64,000 nucleotides of DNA from Bacteroidota bacterium (GCA_027484125.1 JAIXUI010000015.1:1-64000), one strand, 5' to 3'; numbered from the stretch's first letter, positions 9,516-19,661 are shown. The notes: generated by a model from the letters alone, not told the origin. Program-made: numbers and translations.

Positions 9516-11477
9516 TTAGTGTTGTTTCAATCCTTCAATTCTAAAAATATGGAAAGGAAGCATGGTCGGGTCAAGTTCCACAAAATTCCATTCCTTGGTC
9601 CAGATGTAGCGTGCATCAGTGATTAAATCGTGCATGACTAAATGATGCCCTTCGGCTACTCCTAGTTCGGAAAGTGGCACTTTCACCCAGCCGCTTTGTC
9701 GGTGAAAAGGATCTAGGTTTACAACTACCATGATGCAATTTTGGTTATCGTCCGTTTTACGGAGATATGCCATGATCATGTCGTTTTCGATTTTACAACT
9801 TTGGTAATTGTAGGTGGTCTGCAAGGCTTTATTGTCTTTTCTAATCTGGTTAATCATTGTGATCAACTGTCTCAGCTTAGTCTGTTTATCCCAATCCCAG
9901 TTTTTGACTTCATATTTTTCTGAGTCCAGATATTCTTCTTTACCTGGAATCGCCTGGTGTACGAGATACTCAAATACAGGCCCATAGAATCCATAGCTTG
10001 AAGAAAGTGTTGAGGCTAAACAGTGACGAGTGATGAACATATTCTCATTGCCGGACTGCATATTGTAAGGATTAATATCAGGGGTATTGGGCCAGAAGTT
10101 TGCTCTGAAATAATCCCGCATTTCACTTTGCGTAAGTTCGGTCATGTATGCTTCTAGCTCGGCTTTGGTATTTCTCCAAGTGAAGTAAGTGTAAGATTGA
10201 CTGAATCCTAATTTCGCCAGTTGCTGCATAATCTTAGGCCTTGTGAAGGCTTCTGAAAGGAAAAGCACATCTGGGTCAACGGTTTTAACTTCGGCGATTA
10301 CCCATTCCCAAAACCTGAATGATTTGGTGTGTGGGTTATCAACGCGGAATATTCGAATACCTTTAGAAACCCAGAAAAGCAGAATGTCTTTAAGGGCAAG
10401 CCATAAGTTCTGCCAATCTTCACATTCAAAATTGAGGGGAACTACGTCTTGATACTTTTTAGGTGGATTTTCGGCATACTGAATGGTTCCATCCGGGCGC
10501 CACTTAAACCATTGTGGGTGTTCTTTCACCCAAGGATGGTCTTGAGAACATTGTAGTGCATAATCCATGGCGATTTCAATACCATGTTTACCGGCTTCAA
10601 TCACCATTTCAACGAAGTCTTCCATGGTGCCAAGCGCAGGCAATAATGCGGTATGACCGCCTTCTATATTTCCTATTGCCCAAGGAGAACCTGGCTCGTC
10701 GGGTCTTGCCTGTGTGTTGTTGTTTTTGCCTTTTCGAAAGGCATTTCCGATAGGATGAACCGGTGGAAGGTAAAGTACATCCATGCCCATCTCTTCCAAA
10801 CGGGGAAGTCTTTTGATAACATCCTTGAAAGTTCCATGTTGGTCTTTTACATCAGATGTGGATCTTGGAAAGAGTTCATACCAAGTGCTGAATAAGGCTT
10901 TGGGCCTATCTACGTATAGTTTAAGAACTTTATAAGTTACGATATGCCTGTTGTCTGGATATTGAATGAAAAAGTCATGAACTTCATGAGATTGCGCTAC
11001 CCTACATGCTTCTTCGTACTGGCTTTCGTCCTTGAATAGGGCAACTATTTCTTTGAGTCGTACTTTTTCAGTCTTTGAAGCTGATTTAATCATCCCTTCC
11101 AACATCTCAGCTCCCATAAGGAGCTCAACCGATACTTGTTGAGAGCCGTTGATTTTACGACTTGTGTCATGATGCCAGCTTAGTCCGTGGTCTAGCCATG
11201 CTTCTATCGAATAGAAATAAACTCCTTGTTTTTCAGGAATAAAGGAAGCTGACCAACGGTCGTTGGTCAGCTCTTTCATTCTTACAGGGGTGTATTTTTT
11301 TTCAGACTCATGACGATACAGCAATACAGCTGCCCATTGGTCGTGGCCATCTGCATAGACATCTGCTTCTACTGTCATTTTTTCGCCAACTACTCGTTTT
11401 GCCATGTAGTAACCTCCATTAATTTCTGGGGTTACGTTCTCTATGATGACACGTTGTCTGCCGTTTTGAGGAATCAT
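9516..11477 (-). CDS. glgE: Alpha-1,4-glucan:maltose-1-phosphate maltosyltransferase
   Basis: 653 aa; GlgE-type N-terminus, YELFPRS, IRIFRVDNPHTKSFRFWEW, LFLSEAFTRP. Confidence 0.92.
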   Translation of the reverse strand: MIPQNGRQRVIIENVTPEINGGYYMAKRVVGEKMTVEADVYADGHDQWAAVLLYRHESEKKYTPVRMKELTNDRWSASFIPEKQGVYFYSIEAWLDHGLSWHHDTSRKINGSQQVSVELLMGAEMLEGMIKSASKTEKVRLKEIVALFKDESQYEEACRVAQSHEVHDFFIQYPDNRHIVTYKVLKLYVDRPKALFSTWYELFPRSTSDVKDQHGTFKDVIKRLPRLEEMGMDVLYLPPVHPIGNAFRKGKNNNTQARPDEPGSPWAIGNIEGGHTALLPALGTMEDFVEMVIEAGKHGIEIAMDYALQCSQDHPWVKEHPQWFKWRPDGTIQYAENPPKKYQDVVPLNFECEDWQNLWLALKDILLFWVSKGIRIFRVDNPHTKSFRFWEWVIAEVKTVDPDVLFLSEAFTRPKIMQQLAKLGFSQSYTYFTWRNTKAELEAYMTELTQSEMRDYFRANFWPNTPDINPYNMQSGNENMFITRHCLASTLSSSYGFYGPVFEYLVHQAIPGKEEYLDSEKYEVKNWDWDKQTKLRQLITMINQIRKDNKALQTTYNYQSCKIENDMIMAYLRKTDDNQNCIMVVVNLDPFHRQSGWVKVPLSELGVAEGHHLVMHDLITDARYIWTKEWNFVELDPTMLPFHIFRIEGLKQH

Positions 11478-11916
11478 TAGGAAGTAAAATGTTATATGCC
11501 CTAATAAACGAAAAAATCCTTGTTGGGGAAAGGATTTAGTAATATCGGCGTTTACTAGAATTTTACTGAGGTTTGATTATCAATTGATTATATAAAATTA
11601 GGAATGTTACATTATTGAGGCTGGTTCTTTGGAGATTCTGAAATAAGCTCAAGGTTTAACTTTTCTACTCCTTATGTGCATTGAAGACCAAGCGTTCTTG
11701 CGTTTATTCATGGAGGCTATACTACTAAGTTTTGATTGGTAAATGCTTGTTTAAGGTAGTCTATGGAAAGTTGAAAACTTCAATAATTAATTGAGCTATG
11801 AGTGTTTAAATGATTCATAAACATGTCGAAACACTAATTGGCTATAGCATTAGGTAGGTAAGAAATAATCTACTGCATGGATAATGGGTTAAGTATTGGC
11901 CAAATAGGTATGGATA

Positions 11917-11947
11917 GCAAAAGAGCCCATTGCGTGGGCTCTTTTGC
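11917..11947 (-). terminator. Intrinsic terminator downstream of nspC
   Basis: 13-bp perfect stem GCAAAAGAGCCCA-TTGCG-TGGGCTCTTTTGC. Confidence 0.75.
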
Positions 11948-11953
11948 TTGAAA

Positions 11954-13102
11954 CTAGGATAAACGGTTTTTAAAGTCGTGGTATCCAAAACTTTTCACAT
12001 GTCGGTAAAAGCCTTCTTGGCCCCAGATACCAATATGAGGCAGATTGATGCCGTTGAAAGTGGTGGTTTTTACCATGGTATAATGCATCATATCTTCGAA
12101 GATGACTTTGTCACCAATGTTCAATGGCTTTTGGAAACCGTAGTCGCCAACAAAATCACCTGCAAGACATGTTTGCCCTCCCATTCGATATATAATGTCA
12201 CCTTCTTGAGGAGTTGAATTGGCACCACGGATGACGGGTTTGTAAGGCATTTCAATCACATCTGGCATATGTGCTGAGATGGAAGTGTCGAGTATGGCCA
12301 CCATGATTCCTTGCGCATCTACTATATCAAGGACAGTTGCAACCAAAACTCCTGTTTGCCAGGCAACAGCAGAACCTGGTTCAAGCGTGATTTGCAGGTT
12401 GGGATATCTGCTTTTAAATTTGATAAGGGTTGCGATTAAATGTTCTACGTCATAGCCTTCACGCGTCATCAAATGACCACCGCCTAAGTTAAGCAAGGAA
12501 ATATGAGGCAAGTAATGGCCAAAAAGCCTTTCAATGTTCTCGAGCGTTTGTTCTAAAGCGAAGGAATCACTTTCACACAAGTTGTGTGAATGAAGAAAAG
12601 AGATGCCATCCGGAAGAGTAGGAGGTAAAGTCGCAGCACGAGTTCCCAAGCGAGAGCCAGGAACACAAGGGTTGTATAGGTCAGTTTCTACGGTAGAATA
12701 CTCTGGATTGATTCTTAACCCGCAGTGAATTTTACGACCAGATTTGCAGACCAGTGGATAGAACTTTTCAAATTGATTCAAAGAGTTGAAGCTGATATGA
12801 TCACAAATGGATAGATACTGCGGAAATTCATCATCGCGATAAGCGGGAGAATAGGCATGAACTTCGCCACCAAACTCCTCATATCCCAACATGGCTTCGT
12901 GTAAGGAACTTGAAGTGGTGCCTTTTAGGTACTTCGCAACAAGTGGAAACACACTAAACATGCTAAATCCTTTGAGTGCCAGTATGATCTGAATTCCGGC
13001 TTTCTCCTGAACATATTGCATAAGTTCCAGGTTTCGGATCAGCTTCGACTCTTCTAAAAGGAAGCAGGGGGAGGGTACAAGATTAAAATCCGGTTGGTTC
13101 AA
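11954..13102 (-). CDS. nspC: Carboxynorspermidine decarboxylase
   Basis: PLP-dependent decarboxylase fold with VPSPCFLLEE, LALKGFSMF, LHSHNLCES, LNLGGGH; TTG at 13102 is preferred over the ORF-track ATG at 13210, which overlaps the upstream kinase gene. Confidence 0.85.
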   Translation of the reverse strand: MNQPDFNLVPSPCFLLEESKLIRNLELMQYVQEKAGIQIILALKGFSMFSVFPLVAKYLKGTTSSSLHEAMLGYEEFGGEVHAYSPAYRDDEFPQYLSICDHISFNSLNQFEKFYPLVCKSGRKIHCGLRINPEYSTVETDLYNPCVPGSRLGTRAATLPPTLPDGISFLHSHNLCESDSFALEQTLENIERLFGHYLPHISLLNLGGGHLMTREGYDVEHLIATLIKFKSRYPNLQITLEPGSAVAWQTGVLVATVLDIVDAQGIMVAILDTSISAHMPDVIEMPYKPVIRGANSTPQEGDIIYRMGGQTCLAGDFVGDYGFQKPLNIGDKVIFEDMMHYTMVKTTTFNGINLPHIGIWGQEGFYRHVKSFGYHDFKNRLS

Positions 13103-13130
13103 GGTATTGAAAATAAGGACGCAAAAATAG

Positions 13131-15404
13131 TCATGCTTCTGAAAGTGGAAGGTAAATTGAAAAGACAGTTCCCTGACCTTTTCGACTATGGACTTCAATT
13201 TTCCCTCCATTCAACTTTATAAAGTCAAAACACAATTGCAATCCTAAGCCTGTACCTCTTTCATTAGCGGTTCCGAGAGTAGAACTCATTCTCTTTTCAT
13301 TGATATGGATGAGTTGCTCCTCAGTCATTCCAACACCTGTATCACTTAGATTAATCAGGATTTCCTGATCGAGGTTGGCGCCATCCACCACAATTCGGTC
13401 TCCCGGGTGGGTGAATTTTATGGCGTTATGGATGAGATTTCTCAAAACAAGATTAATCATCTCTTTATCAGCTTTGGTTTTTATGCTGATAGTCAAGTTG
13501 TTAATCAGTTTTACATCTTTCTTATTGGCTTCTGAGGCCATCAATTTGAAGTTTTGAATAACCAGCTCGTTTATTTCGAAATGCTGAGGTTTTACTTTAA
13601 AACCATCTAGCTGAGATTTTGCCCAATTAAGAAGATTGTCCAGCATATTCAGTGTTTCACCGACGTTTTCTTCAATTTGAGGAACAAATGTTTTGAGAGA
13701 ATCTTCGGTGATATCACCATCTTTGAATAGCGTCATGACACTTCTCAACGTATTCAAGGGGGAGCGTAAATCATGTGCTACCAAAGAGAAAAGCTTATCC
13801 TTCAAATGATTAAGCCGTGAAAGCTCCTCATTACTTTTCTTTAAGTCGATAGTTATCAACTTAAGTGCTTCCTGTTGGTTTTCAATTTTTTCCTTTTGTT
13901 CTTTTAAGTCAGAAATCGCTTTTTTCAAATCTTCTTTGGAACGATAAAGCAAAAAGGCAAAACCCGCAACCACCACCATCAAGGCAAGGAGTGCCAACAT
14001 GAGTTTGCTCTTGTATTCGGATTGCTTGATTAAAACTTGATTTTCATCCTCTTTCTCCTTCCTAGTGAGCACTTCATTTTTCAATTGATGTTGTAGGGTT
14101 GCTTTTAATGCAAGTTCCCGATACTTCTGAGCACCATTAAGTGAATCATTAAAGGTGATAAACGTTTGGTAGGCATCGACTGATTTAGAATACTCTTTAT
14201 TGAGCTTATAGTATTGACCAAGGCTTTTGTAGTACGTTAGCCAACTTCGGTTTACTCCAAACCCGGATGAATAAGGTTTTTCGGTTAAAGCTCTGTCAAG
14301 GAGTAATCTAGCGGTATCCAGATAAGTTTTTGCTTCAATGAGTTTTTTTTCTTTAAGATAAATGATGGCTAATTGCAAAGCAGTGGCTGAAGAGCTTTCA
14401 ATTTCATGGGCTCGAAGGGAAATGTCAAAATCGTTCCTGAGCAACTTTTTGGAATCTTCATAATTACCACGAAGCGACATCAATGAGCCTCTATTGCCCT
14501 GAATAATTCCTTTCCAAAGCTCACTATTCGCTTTTACTGCCAGATTGAATGCTTTCGTAAAATAGTAATCCGCCGAGTCTGCGTTTTTAAGATTGGTATA
14601 AGCAAGTGCAAGGTCATTGTTGATACGAATCAAGTCTCCAAAGTGGGATAAGTTGAGCTTATGGTACATTTTCTCAGCTATCTTCCAGCAACTTATAGCC
14701 TCCTGAATAGCATAGGCATGGAAGTAGGCTTTTCCACACTCAGATATTGCAAAAGCATGGTCGTAAGAATTAGGAATATGGCGCGAAGCAATATCTACCG
14801 CTTGAAGTTTTAGTATCAGGGATTCTTGTACATCGTAAAAATTGGCATTGATAAGGTCAGACTCATTCAGGTAAATGGAAACTAAATTTGACCAACACTT
14901 TTTCTGGGTAGCTTCATACTTCAACTTTTGATAAATCGCATAGCTTTCTTTTTGCTTTTTGTATTTAGGGTTTCCAATGATCTCAGCAATAAACCTTCGA
15001 ATGTTGATCTCATCACAGACGGATAATTGGGCTGCTAGCCGGTATGCTTCATTGGATAAGCTGTAAACGGTGTTGAGGTCGTTGTAGTTTTGATCAGCAA
15101 TCAGGCATTTAAGGAAAATACAGGAAAGCTGCATGGTAACGTCTTTGTTTCGTACGCTTCGGTTGTAAAGCGCATCTACCGTGGAGCCGATGGAGGTGTT
15201 AAAAGTTTTGTTTAATCTTAACTCCTGAAGTGTTTTGAATGATGCATTGGTCCAGTTGTGCTCATCACGCCAATGTTCAAACAGTTTGTAAACAGAATCG
15301 ATGCTGGCACTAGATACCTGTGGCAGTTTGGACTCATTTTCTGCTCGACTTTCTAAAGGTGAAAAGAAAAAAGTATTAAAAATTAATAGTATGATTAGTG
15401 CCAT
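13131..15404 (-). CDS. TPR-containing sensor histidine kinase
   Basis: Signal/TM segments, TPR-like repeats, coiled coil, H-box LFSLVAHDLRSPLN, N-box NLIHNAIKFTHPGD, G-boxes. Confidence 0.88.
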   Translation of the reverse strand: MALIILLIFNTFFFSPLESRAENESKLPQVSSASIDSVYKLFEHWRDEHNWTNASFKTLQELRLNKTFNTSIGSTVDALYNRSVRNKDVTMQLSCIFLKCLIADQNYNDLNTVYSLSNEAYRLAAQLSVCDEINIRRFIAEIIGNPKYKKQKESYAIYQKLKYEATQKKCWSNLVSIYLNESDLINANFYDVQESLILKLQAVDIASRHIPNSYDHAFAISECGKAYFHAYAIQEAISCWKIAEKMYHKLNLSHFGDLIRINNDLALAYTNLKNADSADYYFTKAFNLAVKANSELWKGIIQGNRGSLMSLRGNYEDSKKLLRNDFDISLRAHEIESSSATALQLAIIYLKEKKLIEAKTYLDTARLLLDRALTEKPYSSGFGVNRSWLTYYKSLGQYYKLNKEYSKSVDAYQTFITFNDSLNGAQKYRELALKATLQHQLKNEVLTRKEKEDENQVLIKQSEYKSKLMLALLALMVVVAGFAFLLYRSKEDLKKAISDLKEQKEKIENQQEALKLITIDLKKSNEELSRLNHLKDKLFSLVAHDLRSPLNTLRSVMTLFKDGDITEDSLKTFVPQIEENVGETLNMLDNLLNWAKSQLDGFKVKPQHFEINELVIQNFKLMASEANKKDVKLINNLTISIKTKADKEMINLVLRNLIHNAIKFTHPGDRIVVDGANLDQEILINLSDTGVGMTEEQLIHINEKRMSSTLGTANERGTGLGLQLCFDFIKLNGGKIEVHSRKGQGTVFSIYLPLSEA

Positions 15405-15559
15405 TCATTGATACTTTCGTCACTAATATAGAAGGAGTGTTTTGTAAATCACAACTTTAAATAAATCGAGCGTAACCAACGAGTTTATAACCCTTAGCAG
15501 AGTTTATTTTTACCAAACTAGTAGTCAAACGCGATAAAAAATAAACTACGTTTGCAATC

Positions 15560-16240
15560 TTGAAGGTTGCAGAGTTAATAGGGGCAGAAAAGCGATATGC
15601 AGTAGGTGACCAAATCATCACGGCGCTTGAGCCTGCAACCTTATCCATCAATCTTGGTGAGTTGTGTCTGATTATAGGTCCTTCCGGTTCAGGCAAAACC
15701 ACTTTACTCTCGATGTTAGGATGTGTAATCTACCCGAGTGCTGGTGAGCTTTTTCTAAAAGGGCAAAGGATTAACGGCCTTTCAGAAGAAGCTTTAGCTC
15801 ATTTGAGGCTTCACCATATCGGGTTTGTTTTCCAAAATTTCAACCTGATTGCACCACTTACAGCAGAAGAGAATGTTGCCATGCCGCTTAATCTCCAGAA
15901 AATACCAGAAAAGGAAGTTCGGCTCAAGGTTGCTGAGGCTTTAGGACTGGTGGGCATGTTAGACAGAAGGAAAAACTTGCCCGGCCAACTTTCCGGCGGA
16001 CAACAGCAGCGGGTGGCCATTGCAAGAGCACTCGTAACTCAGCCGGAAATGATTTTGTGTGATGAGCCCACTGCGGCACTGGATAGCCAATCGCTTGCTC
16101 TCGTGATGAAGGAACTCCGACAGCTAGCTGATCAGGGAAAAGCGGTTGTTGTGGTTACTCACGACCCTCGTTTAAGTCCATTCGCAGACCGAATTCTAGC
16201 TGTTAACAATGGATTCGTTACTGAACAAAAATTGACCTAA
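15560..16240 (+). CDS. ABC transporter ATP-binding protein (DevA/MacB-type)
   Basis: Walker A GPSGSGKTT, signature LSGGQQQR, Walker B MILCDEPTAALD; TTG start. Confidence 0.92.
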   Translation: MKVAELIGAEKRYAVGDQIITALEPATLSINLGELCLIIGPSGSGKTTLLSMLGCVIYPSAGELFLKGQRINGLSEEALAHLRLHHIGFVFQNFNLIAPLTAEENVAMPLNLQKIPEKEVRLKVAEALGLVGMLDRRKNLPGQLSGGQQQRVAIARALVTQPEMILCDEPTAALDSQSLALVMKELRQLADQGKAVVVVTHDPRLSPFADRILAVNNGFVTEQKLT

Positions 16241-17181
16241 TGAAGGAGTTATCGTTTTGGGGCATCATCATGGCCTTGTTTCTAGGTAGTTGTGGTGATA
16301 AAAAAGAAGATAAAGAAACGCGTGTTGGACCTCCATCTACTCAACAATTGGACATAGCAATTGGTACAGGAAGAGTGGAACCTAGCGATAAAGTAGTGAT
16401 GTTGAGTGCTGAATCTGCTGGTACAATAAAATCGTTAGAGGTTCAACCGGGAGAAGTAGTTCAGGCGGGTGCCGTATTAATCCAACTTCATGATGAATCA
16501 GAAATGGCCCAATATGCTCAGGCACTGGCGCAATCCATGACACAATCTGGAGCGGTTGAGTTGGCTAAAACTCAACTGAAACAAGCAGAAAGCGATGCGC
16601 AATTTGCCAAAAATGAATGGGATAGAATCGCCCGTTTAAAGCTTGTGGAGTCGGTCACAGAACAAGATTTTCGCGATGCAGAGCAAGATTGGAAACAAGC
16701 AGTAACCCAAAAGGAAACAGCCAGTCAATCTTTGATACAAGCCCTCGCCAAGCTTAATGAAATTAAAGCTCAAGTTGCTTATCAACAAACACTTATCAAC
16801 AAGAAAAAAATTAAAGCGCCATCTAATGGTCGTATTCTCAGTATAGAAGTTAGAAATGGTCAGTACCTCACTTCCGGAATAAATGCCATAGAGTTTGCAC
16901 CGGAAGGTGCACTAGCTGTATGGACTGAAATTGATGAGTTGCTGGCAGATCAGTTGAAAGTGGGACAGCGTGCTATCATTCGCCCTCAAGGTGCAACAGA
17001 TACACTTTCAGAGGCACAAGTCGTTTATGTGGCGCCTGCACTTCGCAAAAAATCACTGTTTAGCGACCAAGCTGATAATTTAGAGGATAGAAGGGTTAGA
17101 GAAGTTCAAGTTAAACTTCTGAATCCAGAGTCAGGGTTACTCATTGGTTCTAGAGTAGAGTGTTTGATTAAGATTCGATAG
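16240..17181 (+). CDS. HlyD/DevB-type periplasmic adaptor lipoprotein
   Basis: Lipobox LGSCGD, biotinyl-lipoyl and coiled-coil layout; stop/start overlap with the ATPase gene. Confidence 0.87.
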   Translation: MKELSFWGIIMALFLGSCGDKKEDKETRVGPPSTQQLDIAIGTGRVEPSDKVVMLSAESAGTIKSLEVQPGEVVQAGAVLIQLHDESEMAQYAQALAQSMTQSGAVELAKTQLKQAESDAQFAKNEWDRIARLKLVESVTEQDFRDAEQDWKQAVTQKETASQSLIQALAKLNEIKAQVAYQQTLINKKKIKAPSNGRILSIEVRNGQYLTSGINAIEFAPEGALAVWTEIDELLADQLKVGQRAIIRPQGATDTLSEAQVVYVAPALRKKSLFSDQADNLEDRRVREVQVKLLNPESGLLIGSRVECLIKIR

Positions 17182-17188
17182 TCCTTTT

Positions 17189-18313
17189 ATGTTGAAAACT
17201 GCCTTTAGATTTATCCTTTTTGACAAAGCCAAATCTATTGGTGCGCTCTCAGGCGTGGTTATCGCCGTATTTCTTATCGGGCAGCAATCTGGAATATTCA
17301 TTTTTCTCACTGATGCTATGTCGGCTTTGGTAAGAAACAATTCGCAATACATCTGGGTAGTCGATCCCAAAACCACCAATGTGAACGCAATGGCGCCCAT
17401 TGACATACGCTTGGGGCGTGAATTAGAATCGATTCCAGGAGTGAAAAAAGCTTATCCAATTTTAATTGCTGGAGGCCAAGCCAAGTTTCCGAATGGAATT
17501 TCTAGCGGAGTTACATTAATAGGTGTACAAGCCCCCGCTTTTGCAGGTGGGCCTTGGAATCTCAAAATTGGCCAACCTCAGCAATTGTTACAGGAAGGGG
17601 CCGTAATCACGGACTATTTCGACAGAAAGTCTTTAGGACTTTCTAATGTGGGAGATTACTTCGAAATCAACGGAAGAAAAGTCTTTATCGCTGGGCAAAC
17701 AAAAGGAGTTAGAGCATTTGGAGCCCCGGTTTATACTTTTACTACCATCGAACGAGCCAGGGCCTTGAGCAGGCAAAGTCCATTTAAAGCTTCCGCTTTT
17801 TTAATAGAATGGGAGAGAAGCCACGACAGCACGGCCATTATTTCAAGTATCAACCAAAACCTTATCGGTGTTAGGGCTTGGGCAAGTAAGGATTTTACAG
17901 CAAGCACCGTTGGAACCGTCTTGCGCTCTTCTGGTATCGCCATCTCCTTTGGCACCTTGATTTTGTTTGCGTTGATTAGTGGTTTTGTCATCATTGGCCT
18001 AACCCTTTATTCTGCAACTGTTGATAGAATCAGAGATTATGGAACCCTCAAAGCGATAGGAGCCACTAATGGCTACATTCGCAGGCTTATTCTTACTCAG
18101 GCGTTGGTTTTTGCCTTAGTGGGTTTCGCTATTGGGTTTGGCTTAGTCACAGCTTTTCGTTTAGGTGTGGCCAATGTGGGCACCTTATTCTCTTTTCAAC
18201 CTTGGATGGTGTTGGCCTTTTTTATTCTTACTCTCGGTATAGCCGCAGGAGGGACACTTTTTGCTATTCGCCGCATCGCTAAACTAGAACCAGCCTCCGT
18301 ATTTAGATTATGA
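17189..18313 (+). CDS. ABC transporter permease (DevC/FtsX-like)
   Basis: Four hydrophobic segments, RDYGTLKAIGATN FtsX-family motif. Confidence 0.9.
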   Translation: MLKTAFRFILFDKAKSIGALSGVVIAVFLIGQQSGIFIFLTDAMSALVRNNSQYIWVVDPKTTNVNAMAPIDIRLGRELESIPGVKKAYPILIAGGQAKFPNGISSGVTLIGVQAPAFAGGPWNLKIGQPQQLLQEGAVITDYFDRKSLGLSNVGDYFEINGRKVFIAGQTKGVRAFGAPVYTFTTIERARALSRQSPFKASAFLIEWERSHDSTAIISSINQNLIGVRAWASKDFTASTVGTVLRSSGIAISFGTLILFALISGFVIIGLTLYSATVDRIRDYGTLKAIGATNGYIRRLILTQALVFALVGFAIGFGLVTAFRLGVANVGTLFSFQPWMVLAFFILTLGIAAGGTLFAIRRIAKLEPASVFRL

Positions 18314-19641
18314 TGAGACATATAATGATAGCACTTATACTTCTATTGGTTGGAAGTATAGCTGCATTAGGACAGGCTCTCTCAACCGTTACTTTAGGGT
18401 CAATGCAGGAATTTTTAGCCATTGCTATTAAAAATAGATCTGATTTAAAAGCCGCCTCCCTAAAAGTAGAATCAGCACAGCAAGCATTATGGAGAACTAA
18501 CAATCAAAAATTGCCTACTCTCCAGTTTAATGCTGACAATCGATTTAACACTCAACTTCAATCCAATTTATTGCCCGGATTAATCTTCGGTCAACCTGGG
18601 CAGGACAGATTGGTTGCATTTGGGGCTACGTTCTCTCATGTTTATGGCTTGGAAGCTGGATTTTCTATTTTCCGACCACAACAAAAATTTGAGGCTGTTG
18701 CAGGATTAATTGCCGTCAAGCAAGCCGAAAAGCAATTAGAAATTCTAAAGAATCAGGTTTTAACGGAAGTAGCTGATGCTGTATTATCCCTTCAGTCAGC
18801 ATGGATAGATTTTGAAATTCGCAATAAGCAATTAGACCTGGCTCTATCGGAAAAAGATGATTCAGAAAATTTATGGAAAGAAGGAAAAATAAAGTCTGTT
18901 GAGCTCCAAAAAAACAAATTGAATGTACTTAGAAAAGAAAATGATAAGCGAGAAGCTGAGCGCCAAATTAAAGTTGCCGCCTCAAGACTTCATGTGGCAC
19001 TAGGTTTAGAACCTAACGATTTGGTTTATTTACTTGAACAAAAAGCTTTAGAGCTTACCCCACCAGCGCTTTCCGTGCAAGTCTCTTCCAATCTTTCCCT
19101 ACAGTTATCTGACCTGGTGGTGAATTTCCAAAAGCAACAAGAGCAGATTCAGCGCAGGCGTTATTTACCTCAAGTTTCAGGATATGGTTGGCTGGCTAGT
19201 CAATATCTTTCCCAAAACTTTGATGTTTTTTCATTTTCAAATCCGTGGTCTCCCTTTTCTTATTTGGGGATCAAGTTGAATTGGGTGATTTTCGATAAGC
19301 TTGACAGAAAGAACGCAATCAAACAAGCTCAATTAGCCACTCAAATAGCTGAATTTGATAAAGCTAGGCTTTTTCAACAAAAGCAACTCGATATCCAAGA
19401 GGCCAAAGAAGCATTTGAAAGTAAACAACAAGCACTTTTAATTGCTCAAGAAGCGCTTCGGTTGGCCCAATCTATCTTAGAAATGGAACAAAAGAGTTTT
19501 GAAGAAGGAAAAATTCTACGCAACGAGTTAAATGCGATCAAACTCGATTGTTTGATTGAAAATGCAAACTGGAAGAAAGCAAACATCGAGTTTTGGAGAA
19601 GCTGGTACCAATGGAAATCCTTAATTGGAACTTCCAATTAG
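18310..19641 (+). CDS. TolC family outer membrane efflux protein
   Basis: Signal peptide, two repeated coiled-coil/beta halves; 4-bp overlap with permease gene. Confidence 0.87.
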   Translation: MMRHIMIALILLLVGSIAALGQALSTVTLGSMQEFLAIAIKNRSDLKAASLKVESAQQALWRTNNQKLPTLQFNADNRFNTQLQSNLLPGLIFGQPGQDRLVAFGATFSHVYGLEAGFSIFRPQQKFEAVAGLIAVKQAEKQLEILKNQVLTEVADAVLSLQSAWIDFEIRNKQLDLALSEKDDSENLWKEGKIKSVELQKNKLNVLRKENDKREAERQIKVAASRLHVALGLEPNDLVYLLEQKALELTPPALSVQVSSNLSLQLSDLVVNFQKQQEQIQRRRYLPQVSGYGWLASQYLSQNFDVFSFSNPWSPFSYLGIKLNWVIFDKLDRKNAIKQAQLATQIAEFDKARLFQQKQLDIQEAKEAFESKQQALLIAQEALRLAQSILEMEQKSFEEGKILRNELNAIKLDCLIENANWKKANIEFWRSWYQWKSLIGTSN

Positions 19642-19661
19642 TTGAGATAGGGCTACTTTGG

